A DNA stretch of 38,149 nucleotides, taken from contig NZ_JANQTA010000029.1 in assembly GCF_028278985.1 (NCBI RefSeq), positions 1 through 38,149 on the forward strand, in the 5' to 3' direction. Shown piece by piece: positions 1 through 7,413 of the stretch. How positions within the stretch are numbered: the first letter of the stretch is position 1; the number at the start of each line of letters is the position of its first letter. Made by a program: the position numbers and the translations under genes. Under the pieces are notes generated by a model, which was given only the letters and a program-made list of their open reading frames with translations, made no database searches and was not told where the DNA came from. Source of the stretch: Candidatus Nitrosopumilus sp. (GTDB taxonomy: Archaea > Thermoproteota > Nitrososphaeria > Nitrososphaerales > Nitrosopumilaceae).

Positions 1-841
1 ACTTGTCAAACCAATCCTTGTAACTTGCTTCATTGTTGTATCTGTCAACATAACTTTGTGGATCTTTTGATTCATCAACAAATGAAGCTGGAATTTCAAT
101 CTCTTCAGGTTGTGGTTCAGGTTCTTTTGGCTCAGGTTGTGGTTCAGGTTCTTTTGGCTCTGGAGGAACTGAAATAGGATCATTTACTGTAATTGTAATA
201 GATTCTCTATCTACCTGACTTCCTTTTGTAGCAACAATCTCAAATGTGTACTTTGCACCTGGTGAATTTCCATGCGAACTAGATGGAGTCCATGTGAATT
301 TTCCAGTTTCTGAATCAATTGTTGCTCCAGAAGGAGGACTTTTTTCAAGACTGTAAACTACTCCTTCTACTAAACTATCTGTAATTCCTACTGTAAAAGA
401 GACTGTTTTTTCTTCATCAATTGTTACATCTTGAATTGATTTTAATGCTAAAACAAAATCTGGAACTTCAAAAATTTTCTCACCATCGTATTCTATCTTG
501 ATGGTCATTCCTTCATTTTCTTTTTGACTATCCACAAATGCTGTTGCGTTATAGATTCCTGTACTTGAAAAGAAATTTGTAACTGGTCGTGGAATTACTT
601 CAAACTCTCCTTGGTCTGGAGTTGGATCTGATAACATTCCTTTAAAACTATCTCCAGGAAGCGGACCACGAATAATAACAAAAATTGTCTCTTTTCCATC
701 CTGTGTTCCAATAAATTTGAAACTTTCTACATTTGTGTAAAAGCTCTTTTCTAATTCTAATGAGGTAACTTCTGCATGGGCAGGGATAACCATACCTAAT
801 ACTAGTGAAAATAATACAATTCCTGCTAATCCTTTGTTCAC
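1..841 (-). CDS. Exported Ig-like surface protein, C-terminus cut by window edge
   Basis: The reading frame is open from a GTG at 841 to the window edge, giving about 280 residues with no stop. Residues 1-24 form a signal peptide ending in a PAHA-type site. The middle (about 125-190) reads like a cadherin/He_PIG Ig-like domain (SGATIDSETGKFTWTPS). It is followed by a Pro/Glu-rich linker with two copies of PKEPEPQPE. A T/A-rich TATA-like stretch lies near 865-873, about 26 bp before the GTG, which supports that start; the nearby ATG at 843 runs straight into a stop. It is probably a cell-surface or secreted protein of unknown partner. The missing C-terminus may carry a membrane anchor. Confidence 0.8.
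   Translation of the reverse strand, partial: MNKGLAGIVLFSLVLGMVIPAHAEVTSLELEKSFYTNVESFKFIGTQDGKETIFVIIRGPLPGDSFKGMLSDPTPDQGEFEVIPRPVTNFFSSTGIYNATAFVDSQKENEGMTIKIEYDGEKIFEVPDFVLALKSIQDVTIDEEKTVSFTVGITDSLVEGVVYSLEKSPPSGATIDSETGKFTWTPSSSHGNSPGAKYTFEIVATKGSQVDRESITITVNDPISVPPEPKEPEPQPEPKEPEPQPEEIEIPASFVDESKDPQSYVDRYNNEASYKDWFDK
108..161. repeat. 27-bp tandem repeat, two copies
   Basis: Two adjacent 27-bp units starting at 108 and 135 encode the nine-residue repeat PKEPEPQPE in the linker of the truncated exported protein. This is an in-frame coding repeat of a kind that expands or contracts easily. Confidence 0.7.
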
Positions 842-952
842 ATGACTTGTTTGATTAATGGACTTTTAAAAAACTCGTATAATTTCTTCTAATGAATTGC
901 AAAGATTTCTTTACTAATCAAGCACTATTTTTATTAAAATCTTGTCAAGTAA

Positions 953-1318
953 TTATTTTGCTGAATTATCCATCTCTATAATTCCAAATACATTTCCTTC
1001 AGTATCTGTACATTGGGCAAACCACCCAACTCCTGGAATTGCCATCTTTGGAATAATCAACTGTCCTCCATTTTCAGTAATTTTTTTTGAAAAATTGTCA
1101 ACTGAAGGAACACTGATTGTATTTGTCATTCCTAATTGCCCAGGCATTCTTTTTGAAAGCCCTCCATTAATTCCAGGTTCTTCTGTTCCCGTATTTGCCA
1201 TCCAATAATCCATTGGACCATCCCATTTCTCAAATTTCCAATCAAACACATCAGCGTAAAATTTTTGTGCACGCTGTGGGTCATCAGCAGGAATGTCAAA
1301 GTGTGAGACTCTAGGCAT
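953..1318 (-). CDS. VOC (glyoxalase/bleomycin-resistance fold) protein
   Basis: The product is 121 aa, the usual length for a single VOC unit. It begins SHFDIPADDPQRAQKFYADVF, the typical first beta-alpha element in which a metal ligand His precedes a helix. It ends in a strand with TEGNVFGIIE, which supplies a Glu at the expected metal-ligand place. The family covers glyoxalases, dioxygenases and resistance proteins, so the substrate cannot be named. A TATA-like CTTTAAATAAT lies about 25 bp before the ATG, so a leaderless single-gene transcript is likely. Confidence 0.85.
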   Translation of the reverse strand: MPRVSHFDIPADDPQRAQKFYADVFDWKFEKWDGPMDYWMANTGTEEPGINGGLSKRMPGQLGMTNTISVPSVDNFSKKITENGGQLIIPKMAIPGVGWFAQCTDTEGNVFGIIEMDNSAK

Positions 1319-1408
1319 AATTTTTCCTTAAATGGAAATTATTTAAAGTCCAGCTTTTAATTTGAAAAATCATAAAAAAAGAAAAAAAATTTCCAACGAT
1401 GTTGGAAA

Positions 1409-2146
1409 TTAATTCATTCGTACAATGTCGATTTTAACCACTGGACCATCCCATCCATGAGCTCTCTGTGATAAATCATCATCTCCAAAGATTCCTGGAT
1501 GTGGAGTGATTATTCCATCTTCGGCAATTGCTGGATTGGTAGCTCCTGTTCCTTTGTCACTAGAACTTACTCCAGATTCAGCAGCACATGGAGGAACCAA
1601 GTCTGCAAAATCTTCAGTATTCATCTCAGTTCTAACATCATATGCTTTGGCATAGACTGTTTTTTCTTTGTAGAATGGAAGCTTTACTGAATCAATTCCA
1701 GCGATTCCGTCATTTGTACATACTAACATGCTTGCAAAGGAGAGATATCTCTTATTTCCATCAGCTGAAACTGTAAAGGTTTCAGAATATTGCAAATCTG
1801 TATCTCCTGGATCATTTGCTGGAACTAAATGTCCCCCTGAACCCTTGACAATATCCATTACTCCTGATTTACCCTCTATTTTTTCAACTAAGAGATTGGA
1901 ATTTCCATTCTCTGCTAATTGTTGCAGCTCTTCAGAAGCTTTCTCTCCAACCGTAAACAAGCTAACATCTTTAGAATGTGTAACTAACAATGGAGGAGTT
2001 ATTGGCTGGCCTGGAGTAATGTTGGTTATGGTTACCTCATACATCTGTGACTTTGCAGCATTAGATTCTGGAATTCCTGCAATTCCTACTGCTAGTATTG
2101 CTACTAGTGCGGTCATTGCAAAAAAACCTGTTTTTTTTGATTTCAT
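1409..2146 (-). CDS. Exported spondin-domain-like protein
   Basis: The product is 245 aa with a signal peptide (residues 1-30, Lys-rich start, hydrophobic core, cleavage near SNA-A). The body follows the spondin N domain plan: YEVTITNITPGQPITPPLLVTHS near residue 36, then a GEKASEELQQLAENG helix, and a FTVSADGNKRYLSFASMLVCTND segment. Such proteins are common in ammonia-oxidising archaea and are extracellular; their ligand is unknown. Two Cys (in LVCTND and PPCAAES) could form a disulfide. The upstream DNA shares a 12-bp exact and roughly 28-bp imperfect element with the DM13 gene promoter at almost the same distance, which suggests common control. Confidence 0.8.
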   Translation of the reverse strand: MKSKKTGFFAMTALVAILAVGIAGIPESNAAKSQMYEVTITNITPGQPITPPLLVTHSKDVSLFTVGEKASEELQQLAENGNSNLLVEKIEGKSGVMDIVKGSGGHLVPANDPGDTDLQYSETFTVSADGNKRYLSFASMLVCTNDGIAGIDSVKLPFYKEKTVYAKAYDVRTEMNTEDFADLVPPCAAESGVSSSDKGTGATNPAIAEDGIITPHPGIFGDDDLSQRAHGWDGPVVKIDIVRMN

Positions 2147-2173
2147 TGAAAATGTTATTCTAAAAAATTATCT

Positions 2174-2205
2174 TAAGGATTTTACCACTTTATACCCCAA
2201 TCTTT
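2174..2205 (-). promoter_or_regulatory. Shared upstream element, copy 1 (spondin gene)
   Basis: On the minus strand this reads AAAGATTGGGGT, one variable base, TAAA, one variable base, TGG, then A-rich sequence. The proximal edge of the exact 12-mer is 48 bp from the spondin start codon. The same pattern lies upstream of the DM13 gene. It could be a regulator site or an unusually conserved promoter; the copy here contains TATAAA, so a core-promoter role is possible. Confidence 0.55.
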
Positions 2206-2211
2206 TTTGAA

Positions 2212-2514
2212 TCATCTTCTTGTAATCCAAACAAGAATTGATAATCCAATTGTTTGAATTACATTGATAGTAAACAAGTAATGTGATACCATATCTGCTG
2301 ACATCATCAAAGCTTTGTCATCCATGTAAAGTGTAGACCAAAACAAAACTATCACAACATTCTGAATCATTAACAATGCTGCAACTAAAACTAATCCTGA
2401 AGTGTAATATGATCTAATTACTCTCATGTTTTGAACATATGTTCCAATTACAACTAGAAGCAATCCTATATTCAAAAATGCAGAAATAACTGCAGCTAAC
2501 ATAAAATCAATCAT
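2212..2514 (-). CDS. Small membrane protein (DUF7521-like)
   Basis: The product is 100 aa and almost wholly hydrophobic. It has three likely membrane segments, near residues 5-26, 38-60 and 77-97, with a short loop rich in Met and Asp between the last two. It lies 26 bp after the winged-helix regulator on the same strand, and a GAGG-like ribosome binding sequence precedes its ATG, so it is probably co-transcribed with that gene. Pairs of a winged-helix regulator with a three-helix membrane protein of this kind are known in archaea, and the membrane partner may sense or transmit a signal; that role is inferred. No catalytic motif is visible. Confidence 0.7.
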   Translation of the reverse strand: MIDFMLAAVISAFLNIGLLLVVIGTYVQNMRVIRSYYTSGLVLVAALLMIQNVVIVLFWSTLYMDDKALMMSADMVSHYLFTINVIQTIGLSILVWITRR

Positions 2515-2540
2515 AACATAATTCCTCTTTGTATGCTAAT

Positions 2541-2930
2541 TTAGATTGTTCCAATTTTTTTCATAATCTCCTCTAACGTATTCTTATTTTCTTTCATTAA
2601 ATCTGATAATTGGTATTCTGCACCATAGTCTTTTTCGGCTTTTTTTACAAGTTCATTTTTTGCTAGTATTTTGATATGATGTGCAACTGTTTTATGGTCT
2701 AGATTTAGGGTTGTGGATATTTTATGTGCATTAAGAGGGGTTTCTTTGATTAAATTGAGGATTTTTGCTCTATTTACACCACCTCTCGTGCCTGCAATTA
2801 TGCTCCATAGAATCATCTTGAATCTGGGGTTGATTGAAGGGCTAGAGCCTTCGTTTCCTGAAAATAAGAAAATTTTTGGAAGAATCTGTGGTAATGAAAA
2901 TGATGGTAATACTATTGTTGCAGTTAACAC
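2541..2930 (-). CDS. Winged helix-turn-helix transcription regulator (ArsR-like)
   Basis: The conserved part starts at MILWSIIAGTRGGVNRAKIL and continues with the helix-turn-helix LNAHKISTTLNLDHKTVAHH, then a wing with EYQLSD. This is an ArsR-type DNA-binding domain without metal-binding cysteines. The frame is open back to an ATG at 3017, but that start lies inside the DM13 gene. A GTG at 2930 has a TATA-like TTTTATATC about 27 bp before it and follows a terminator-like dyad, so I chose it (129 aa). An ATG at 2816, which begins the conserved part, is the other option. It probably controls its neighbours and itself, as inferred from the flanking DNA elements. Confidence 0.8.
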   Translation of the reverse strand: MLTATIVLPSFSLPQILPKIFLFSGNEGSSPSINPRFKMILWSIIAGTRGGVNRAKILNLIKETPLNAHKISTTLNLDHKTVAHHIKILAKNELVKKAEKDYGAEYQLSDLMKENKNTLEEIMKKIGTI

Positions 2931-2970
2931 TGATTGCTCAGGAGATGTATTAGATATAAAAAATTGCTTT

Positions 2971-2990
2971 TGTGATTTTTTCAAATCACA
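2971..2990 (-). terminator. Perfect 8-bp dyad at end of DM13 gene; terminator or operator
   Basis: TGTGATTT and AAATCACA flank a 4-base loop and cover the DM13 stop codon. On the minus strand the dyad is followed by a T-run, as in a terminator. It also sits just upstream of the TATA-like box of the winged-helix regulator, so it could instead be that regulator's own operator. Confidence 0.5.
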
Positions 2991-3579
2991 TTTGTGGTAG
3001 AACTTCTGCACTTCCAAACAACACGCTAAATGCTTTGCACCAAATCAACACTTTGTTGTATTTGGTAAGATCTGTTCCTTCAGGAATATCATAGTTTTGA
3101 TTTCCATTGTTTGCTTTAAGTTCGCCCAGATTAACAAAATCAGATGCATTATCATCTGTTGCTAGGTAAACGAACAAATCTGGTCCATTAGTTGATTTGA
3201 AATTTTCTAATCTCAAAACATTACTACCATCTTCTAGGGGAATTGTATATGCGTCTCCTTGTGCATCATGGATTCCATCACCAACTCCAATGAATGTTCC
3301 TGCATATGTCATAGGGATTGTTTCTTCCATCATCATTTCGTCATCTTTCATCATTTTCTCTTCCATCATCATTTCGTCATCTTTCATCATTTTCTCTTCC
3401 ATCATTGGCTCATCAGATTTTTCCATCATTACACTAGTACTATCTTTGATTGGTTGTGTGATAGCTCCTGTTGGTAATGCCTCATCAACGGATGATTCTG
3501 TAAAATATGGAGATAATGCATAGGCTGCAACTCCTGCAATTGCAATAATTGGGATTATTGCGAATACTGCTTTGTTCAT
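2986..3579 (-). CDS. Exported or membrane-anchored DM13-domain protein with Met-rich repeats
   Basis: The product is 197 aa. An N-terminal hydrophobic segment (about 4-24) acts as signal or anchor. Residues 50-88 are a charged Met-rich linker with the 12-residue unit EEKMMKDDEMMM repeated twice. Residues 92-195 form a DM13 domain, shown by TNGPDLFVYLATD, VNLGELKANNGNQNYDIP and the closing VLIWCKAFSVLFG; the Cys in that last motif is the family's conserved one and has been proposed to take part in redox or metal chemistry. A TATA-like CGATATATAC lies about 26 bp before the ATG. The Met-rich linker might bind copper, but this is only inference from composition. Confidence 0.85.
   Translation of the reverse strand: MNKAVFAIIPIIAIAGVAAYALSPYFTESSVDEALPTGAITQPIKDSTSVMMEKSDEPMMEEKMMKDDEMMMEEKMMKDDEMMMEETIPMTYAGTFIGVGDGIHDAQGDAYTIPLEDGSNVLRLENFKSTNGPDLFVYLATDDNASDFVNLGELKANNGNQNYDIPEGTDLTKYNKVLIWCKAFSVLFGSAEVLPQM
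3325..3405. repeat. 36-bp tandem repeat in DM13 gene
   Basis: Two full 36-bp units begin at 3325 and 3361 and a partial third begins at 3397. The two full units are identical by eye and encode the EEKMMKDDEMMM repeat. The near-perfect DNA identity points to a recent duplication. Confidence 0.8.
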
Positions 3580-3604
3580 GAGAAATCTTTTGTGAATTTT
3601 GTAT

Positions 3605-3637
3605 ATATCGAATTTTCCAGTTTAGACCCCAATCTTT
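3605..3637 (-). promoter_or_regulatory. Shared upstream element, copy 2 (DM13 gene), with TATA box
   Basis: On the minus strand this reads AAAGATTGGGGT, one variable base, TAAA, one variable base, TGG, AAAA. The exact 12-mer ends 47 bp before the DM13 start. A separate TATA-like CGATATATAC lies between it and the gene, so here the element sits where an upstream regulator would bind. Confidence 0.55.
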
Positions 3638-3712
3638 AGGAATAAAATATGACAAAACAGTCTGAGTATCTACTCGTAAAGTAATTTAGTAAGATCTCGT
3701 AGCCAGAAGCAA

Positions 3713-4243
3713 ATGGAGCCATTTGACTCATTTCTAATATGGATTTCAGATTTTCTAGGAGATCATCTCTATGAAGGAATCTTCCTTGCAGCCCTTCTTG
3801 AGACTATTGTTCCTCCTATTCCTACTCTTGCCGTTTTTCCTACGGCAGGATTCTTGGCCAGTCAACAAGGAATTTCCTTGATGGGTATTATTCCCATGAT
3901 TCTTTTAGGTGCCATAGGTGCAACTATTGGTACTTCTGCAATTTACTTGATAGCTCTAAAACTTGGAAGAGCAGTTTTGCTGCGTTATCTGAAATATGTC
4001 AAGGTCTCTGAATCAAAATTAGAACGTGTAGAGATTTGGTTTGAAAAATATGGTGACAAGGCAGTATTTCTAGGAAGAATGGTTCCAGTAATGCGAGAAA
4101 TGATTTCTGTTCCAGCCGGATTACTCAAAATGAGAATTCCAAAATTTGTTTTGTATACATTTTGTGGTTCTTTAATTTGGGCAACAGGAACAATTCTTGC
4201 CGGTTATTATTTTGGCGAAGCTATTGGTCTTACCACTAGTTAA
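3713..4243 (+). CDS. DedA/VTT-family membrane protein
   Basis: The product is 176 aa, slightly short for DedA proteins. The core has the family signs: a Pro-rich re-entrant segment (LLETIVPPIPTLAVFPTAGFLAS), the GAxxGT helix (GAIGATIGTSAIYLIALKLGR), the helix with FEKYGDKAVFLGRMVPVMREMISVPAG, and a final hydrophobic segment. DedA proteins act in lipid flipping and envelope homeostasis in bacteria; the archaeal role is not established. It is transcribed away from the DM13 gene and probably alone. Confidence 0.9.
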   Translation: MEPFDSFLIWISDFLGDHLYEGIFLAALLETIVPPIPTLAVFPTAGFLASQQGISLMGIIPMILLGAIGATIGTSAIYLIALKLGRAVLLRYLKYVKVSESKLERVEIWFEKYGDKAVFLGRMVPVMREMISVPAGLLKMRIPKFVLYTFCGSLIWATGTILAGYYFGEAIGLTTS

Positions 4244-4257
4244 ATTACTCCCTTGCC

Positions 4258-4352
4258 TTAAATATTAAAAACACACTATGTACAGTGTCGTCCTTTTGTT
4301 TGGCTGGATGGTTTACAGGGATTCTTCAATGCTCCCCTTCACGTTGAAGAAT
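4258..4352 (+). other. Candidate small RNA locus between convergent genes
   Basis: A TATA-like TTAAATATTA (4258-4267) is followed by about 60 bp that look richer in G and C than the surroundings. These end in a 9-bp inverted repeat (ATTCTTCAA at 4321-4329, TTGAAGAAT at 4344-4352) and a T-rich stretch. No convincing protein is encoded; a 28-codon ORF from 4278 starts too close to the TATA box. It could be a small RNA or only a terminator for the flanking genes. Confidence 0.25.
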
Positions 4353-4360
4353 TTCTGTTT

Positions 4361-5152
4361 CTAAAAACTTCCCAATGTTTTCTGCTTTTTTTCTTCCCAA
4401 ATTAATTCTCTCATACCAAGATTCATTCTCAAAGAATTTGCAGTTGCAGGACCAAATCCTTCATAATGATTATTTGCCATTACCATAGCAAGTGGAACAT
4501 TAGAAATATTTTCTAATTTTTTTGTCCAGTTTTTGATTTGTTCTTTTCTGTTAATCATTATTTTTCCAAAATCTGAATCTGGAATTGTTCTATTTCCAAT
4601 TAATCGAATATACAGATAGTTTGATGTAATTGGCATAGAGTTTGTGATTCCTTCAATATCGTTCCAAACAAGACAGTGATTATTTTGTTTTAGAAATGTA
4701 ATTGCATTTTCTGAAAACCATGATTCATGTCTTCCCTCAATAGGATATACAAAATTATCTGGTAATACATCAAAGATTTCTTCTAATCTTGGTTTTGCCT
4801 CATCAAATGACAATGAGGGAGGTAATTGTAAAACCAGTGCTGAAATTTTTTCTTGGATAGGAGCTAGAGACGACAAGAATGAAAAAACCTCCGAATTTAC
4901 CCTTTCTAGCCTCTTTTCATGCGTAATTATTGATGGGAATTTTGCTGAAAATCTGAAATGCCTTGGGGTATCTGCATTCCATCTTCTTACAATCTCTTGG
5001 GCAGGAATTCTGTAAAATGTTGAATTGATTTCAGTGATATCAAAAATCTGTGAATAATATTTTAGCCATTCTGAACTTTTCAGGTTCTTTGGATAGAATG
5101 TTCCAGACCACCCTTGGTAGCTCCATCCAGTACATCCAATTTTGAATTCCAT
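4361..5152 (-). CDS. DUF72 (YecE-like) TIM-barrel protein
   Basis: The product is 263 aa, the usual family size. It starts with the signature IGCTGWSYQGWSGTFYP and contains EINSTFYRIP and FRFSAKFPSIITHEKRL, the conserved strands of the DUF72 barrel. A related IEGRHESWF motif lies near residue 140. The biochemical role of the family is not firmly known. Its ATG follows the stop of the sugar dehydrogenase gene with one base between them, so the two form an operon and may be translated in a coupled way. Confidence 0.9.
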   Translation of the reverse strand: MEFKIGCTGWSYQGWSGTFYPKNLKSSEWLKYYSQIFDITEINSTFYRIPAQEIVRRWNADTPRHFRFSAKFPSIITHEKRLERVNSEVFSFLSSLAPIQEKISALVLQLPPSLSFDEAKPRLEEIFDVLPDNFVYPIEGRHESWFSENAITFLKQNNHCLVWNDIEGITNSMPITSNYLYIRLIGNRTIPDSDFGKIMINRKEQIKNWTKKLENISNVPLAMVMANNHYEGFGPATANSLRMNLGMRELIWEEKKQKTLGSF

Positions 5153-5153
5153 C

Positions 5154-6641
5154 TTATCTCAAAAACTGAAAATTTGGAAATAATCTAGTTGAAGCAATCA
5201 ATCCCACAATACTGATTATCAAAATAATAACTATAATTTGACCAAATTCTGGGACAACAAATGTATTTGTAACTGCAAACTCTCCATTTGCATCAGCTAT
5301 AACTGAATATGTTCCATTAATTGATACTTCTTTTTCAAAAGTTCTTTCAAACTTTCCATCTTCTTGTGGAACTACTGCACCACCCGTTACAAACTTTCCG
5401 TTAGGATCAATTATTTCTAAATTGATTCCTTTGAATTTTGCAATTTCATCCACACATCCAACCACTTTAATTTTTGTAATTCCATTTTCAATTTCAGAAA
5501 TTGCACTGACTTCAATTGGATTTTCTTTTGTTACATTACAATCATTTATTGGATTTAATGGCATAATTCTTAGAATTTTATCATCACCTGAATTTGGAAA
5601 TCCTCTTCCATCTTGGTTACTTGTAAGGATGTATAGATATCCGTCAGGACCAGTTTGTACATCTCGTAATCTTCCAAAATCATCTTGAAATAATTTTTCA
5701 TTTGAAATCACTTTGTTGTTTTCAATATCAAAATCTATCATATGCAAATGACTTCCCCTTAATGTTGCAACAAAATATTTTCCTGTCCAATGAGAAATTT
5801 TCTCTCCTTCGTAAAATTCTCCCCCTGATGGTGCCCAAGTATCATCTCCTGTATGTAAAATTGGATTGATTGCACCTTCTAGAACTTCATCTCCAATAAC
5901 ATCTGGCCATCCATAATTTGAGCCTGGAATAATGAGATTTAGCTCATCATGAGCACTCCCTCTCCATCCAGAAGGTCCATGCTCAGTTGCAACCAAGTTT
6001 CCATCATTATCCCAATCAATTCCTTGGGGATTCCTATGACCAATTGAATAGATTAATGAATTATTCCATGGATTATCTTCTGGAATTGTTCCATCAGAAT
6101 TAATTCTCAAAATTTTTCCTGCAAGCGAATTAAGATCTTGTGATAAATTTGGATCTCCTGCATCTCCTGTTGTAATGTATAATTTTCCATCAGGTCCAAA
6201 TTGAATTCTTCCTCCATCGTGAAATGGACCTCCTGGAATTCCATCTAACAGAATCTTGTTTTCAGTTAAAACTTTGTCACTGTAATGATATCTTACAAGT
6301 TTGTTTTGTGTGGACAAGAATTCATTGTAAGTATAATAAAGATAAATGAAATTATTTTCGGAATAATTTGGATCAACTGCAACTCCTAGCATTCCGCCTT
6401 CTACTCCTGCAACACTTAGTGATAGTAATGGAATTTCTTGTAATTCTCCATTTTGTATTATTCTGAGATTTCCGTTTCTTTCAGTGAATATTGCATCTCC
6501 ACTTGGTAGCCAATCAATACTCCATGGGATTGTTAGGTTGTCTGCAACTGTTTCCACTTTGACTCCTAAATCCGGAAACTCTTCAGCAAACGCAAATGGA
6601 ATAATTGTAATACCAAAAAGAAGAACTAGTATCCCTTTCAC
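5154..6641 (-). CDS. PQQ-type glucose/sorbosone dehydrogenase with PEFG C-terminal anchor
   Basis: The product is 495 aa: a signal peptide (1-19, cleaved near AFAE), a six-bladed propeller of the glucose/sorbosone dehydrogenase family to about residue 365, a beta-rich domain, then a PEFG motif (464-467) followed by a membrane helix and a short tail with an Arg. The conserved His is seen in GGPFHDGGRIQFGPDG (H141) and the substrate-site Arg in IGHRNPQGIDWD. The tail matches the PEFG-CTERM sorting signal of ammonia-oxidising archaea, which a dedicated archaeosortase is thought to process, so the enzyme probably faces outward on the membrane. Whether the organism has PQQ is unknown, and the sugar substrate cannot be told. 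Confidence 0.9.
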   Translation of the reverse strand: MKGILVLLFGITIIPFAFAEEFPDLGVKVETVADNLTIPWSIDWLPSGDAIFTERNGNLRIIQNGELQEIPLLSLSVAGVEGGMLGVAVDPNYSENNFIYLYYTYNEFLSTQNKLVRYHYSDKVLTENKILLDGIPGGPFHDGGRIQFGPDGKLYITTGDAGDPNLSQDLNSLAGKILRINSDGTIPEDNPWNNSLIYSIGHRNPQGIDWDNDGNLVATEHGPSGWRGSAHDELNLIIPGSNYGWPDVIGDEVLEGAINPILHTGDDTWAPSGGEFYEGEKISHWTGKYFVATLRGSHLHMIDFDIENNKVISNEKLFQDDFGRLRDVQTGPDGYLYILTSNQDGRGFPNSGDDKILRIMPLNPINDCNVTKENPIEVSAISEIENGITKIKVVGCVDEIAKFKGINLEIIDPNGKFVTGGAVVPQEDGKFERTFEKEVSINGTYSVIADANGEFAVTNTFVVPEFGQIIVIILIISIVGLIASTRLFPNFQFLR

Positions 6642-6676
6642 AAATTATTTGAGGATAGTTTTACAATAAAGGTTTG

Positions 6677-7333
6677 CTACTTTACCAATCTTTTTGCCTT
6701 TGCAAAAACAGATGACCATTGAGACCAAGTTAGTCTTCCAGTTTGAGTATTTTGTTTGGATGGGTGATACGATGTAAGAATCTGAATGTGGTCGTACTTG
6801 AACAATTTATTGTGCCCAAATTTCTCTGGTTTTACCTCAAATAGCTTACAGGCAGCCTCATATCCAATTTTTCCCAAACAAAGTATTGTTGTAACTTTGG
6901 TTAGAATTTCCTTTTCTTTTTCTAAATATTGGAAGCATGTGTTCATTTCATCTTTTGTTGGCTTGTTTTGTGGAGGTGCACATCTTACAGCAGCAGTAAT
7001 GTATGCATTTTTCAGAGTTAACCCGTCATCTCTTGATTGACTAGTTGGAATTGATGCAAAACCGTGTTTGTGCATTACTTTGGCTAGCCAATCTCCCGAT
7101 GAATCACCAGTAAACATTCTACCTGTTCTATTTCCACCATGAGCAGCTGGAGCTAATCCTATAATTAACAACCTTGCATTAATGTCTCCAAATCCTGACA
7201 ATGGTTTTCCATAATATTTTTCATCTTTGAATCGTCTAACTTTGTTTTTTGCAACATCTCTTATGTAAACTGCTAATCTAGGACATTTTTTACAGTTTGA
7301 GATTTTCTTGTTTAATGATGTAATGGAACTCAA
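6677..7333 (-). CDS. Uracil-DNA glycosylase, family 5 (UDGb-like)
   Basis: The product is 218 aa. It removes uracil and other deaminated bases from DNA as the first step of base excision repair. The active-site motif at 59-80 (GLAPAAHGGNRTGRMFTGDS...) has the Ala/His pattern of family 5 rather than family 4. Motif 3 is HPSKQNTQTGRLT near the end. Four Cys (C14, C17, C118, C133) match the ligands of the 4Fe-4S cluster. The start is a TTG at 7333: an in-frame stop lies eight codons upstream with no ATG between, and a TATA-like TATTTTTATTG lies about 27 bp before it. Confidence 0.92.
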   Translation of the reverse strand: MSSITSLNKKISNCKKCPRLAVYIRDVAKNKVRRFKDEKYYGKPLSGFGDINARLLIIGLAPAAHGGNRTGRMFTGDSSGDWLAKVMHKHGFASIPTSQSRDDGLTLKNAYITAAVRCAPPQNKPTKDEMNTCFQYLEKEKEILTKVTTILCLGKIGYEAACKLFEVKPEKFGHNKLFKYDHIQILTSYHPSKQNTQTGRLTWSQWSSVFAKAKRLVK

Positions 7334-7413
7334 TAGAATTTCTTTTGTGTAATCTCAATAAAAATACTGTTGATTTCCATCAAAACTAAATATGATAAAT
7401 TTCAATTATCATT

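Noticed and set aside
108-161. Short repeats as a CRISPR remnant
   Set aside because: The units are directly adjacent without spacers and are in frame within a gene; the same holds for the 36-bp and 60-bp repeats.
3197-3523. Open frames opposite the DM13 gene, rich in His/Phe or Ile/Ser
   Set aside because: They are translations of the Met/Asp/Lys repeat in the reverse direction and have no promoter or family likeness.
4278-4364. A 28-codon frame from the ATG at 4278
   Set aside because: It begins only about 16 bp after the TATA-like box, before the expected transcription start, and its sequence looks random.
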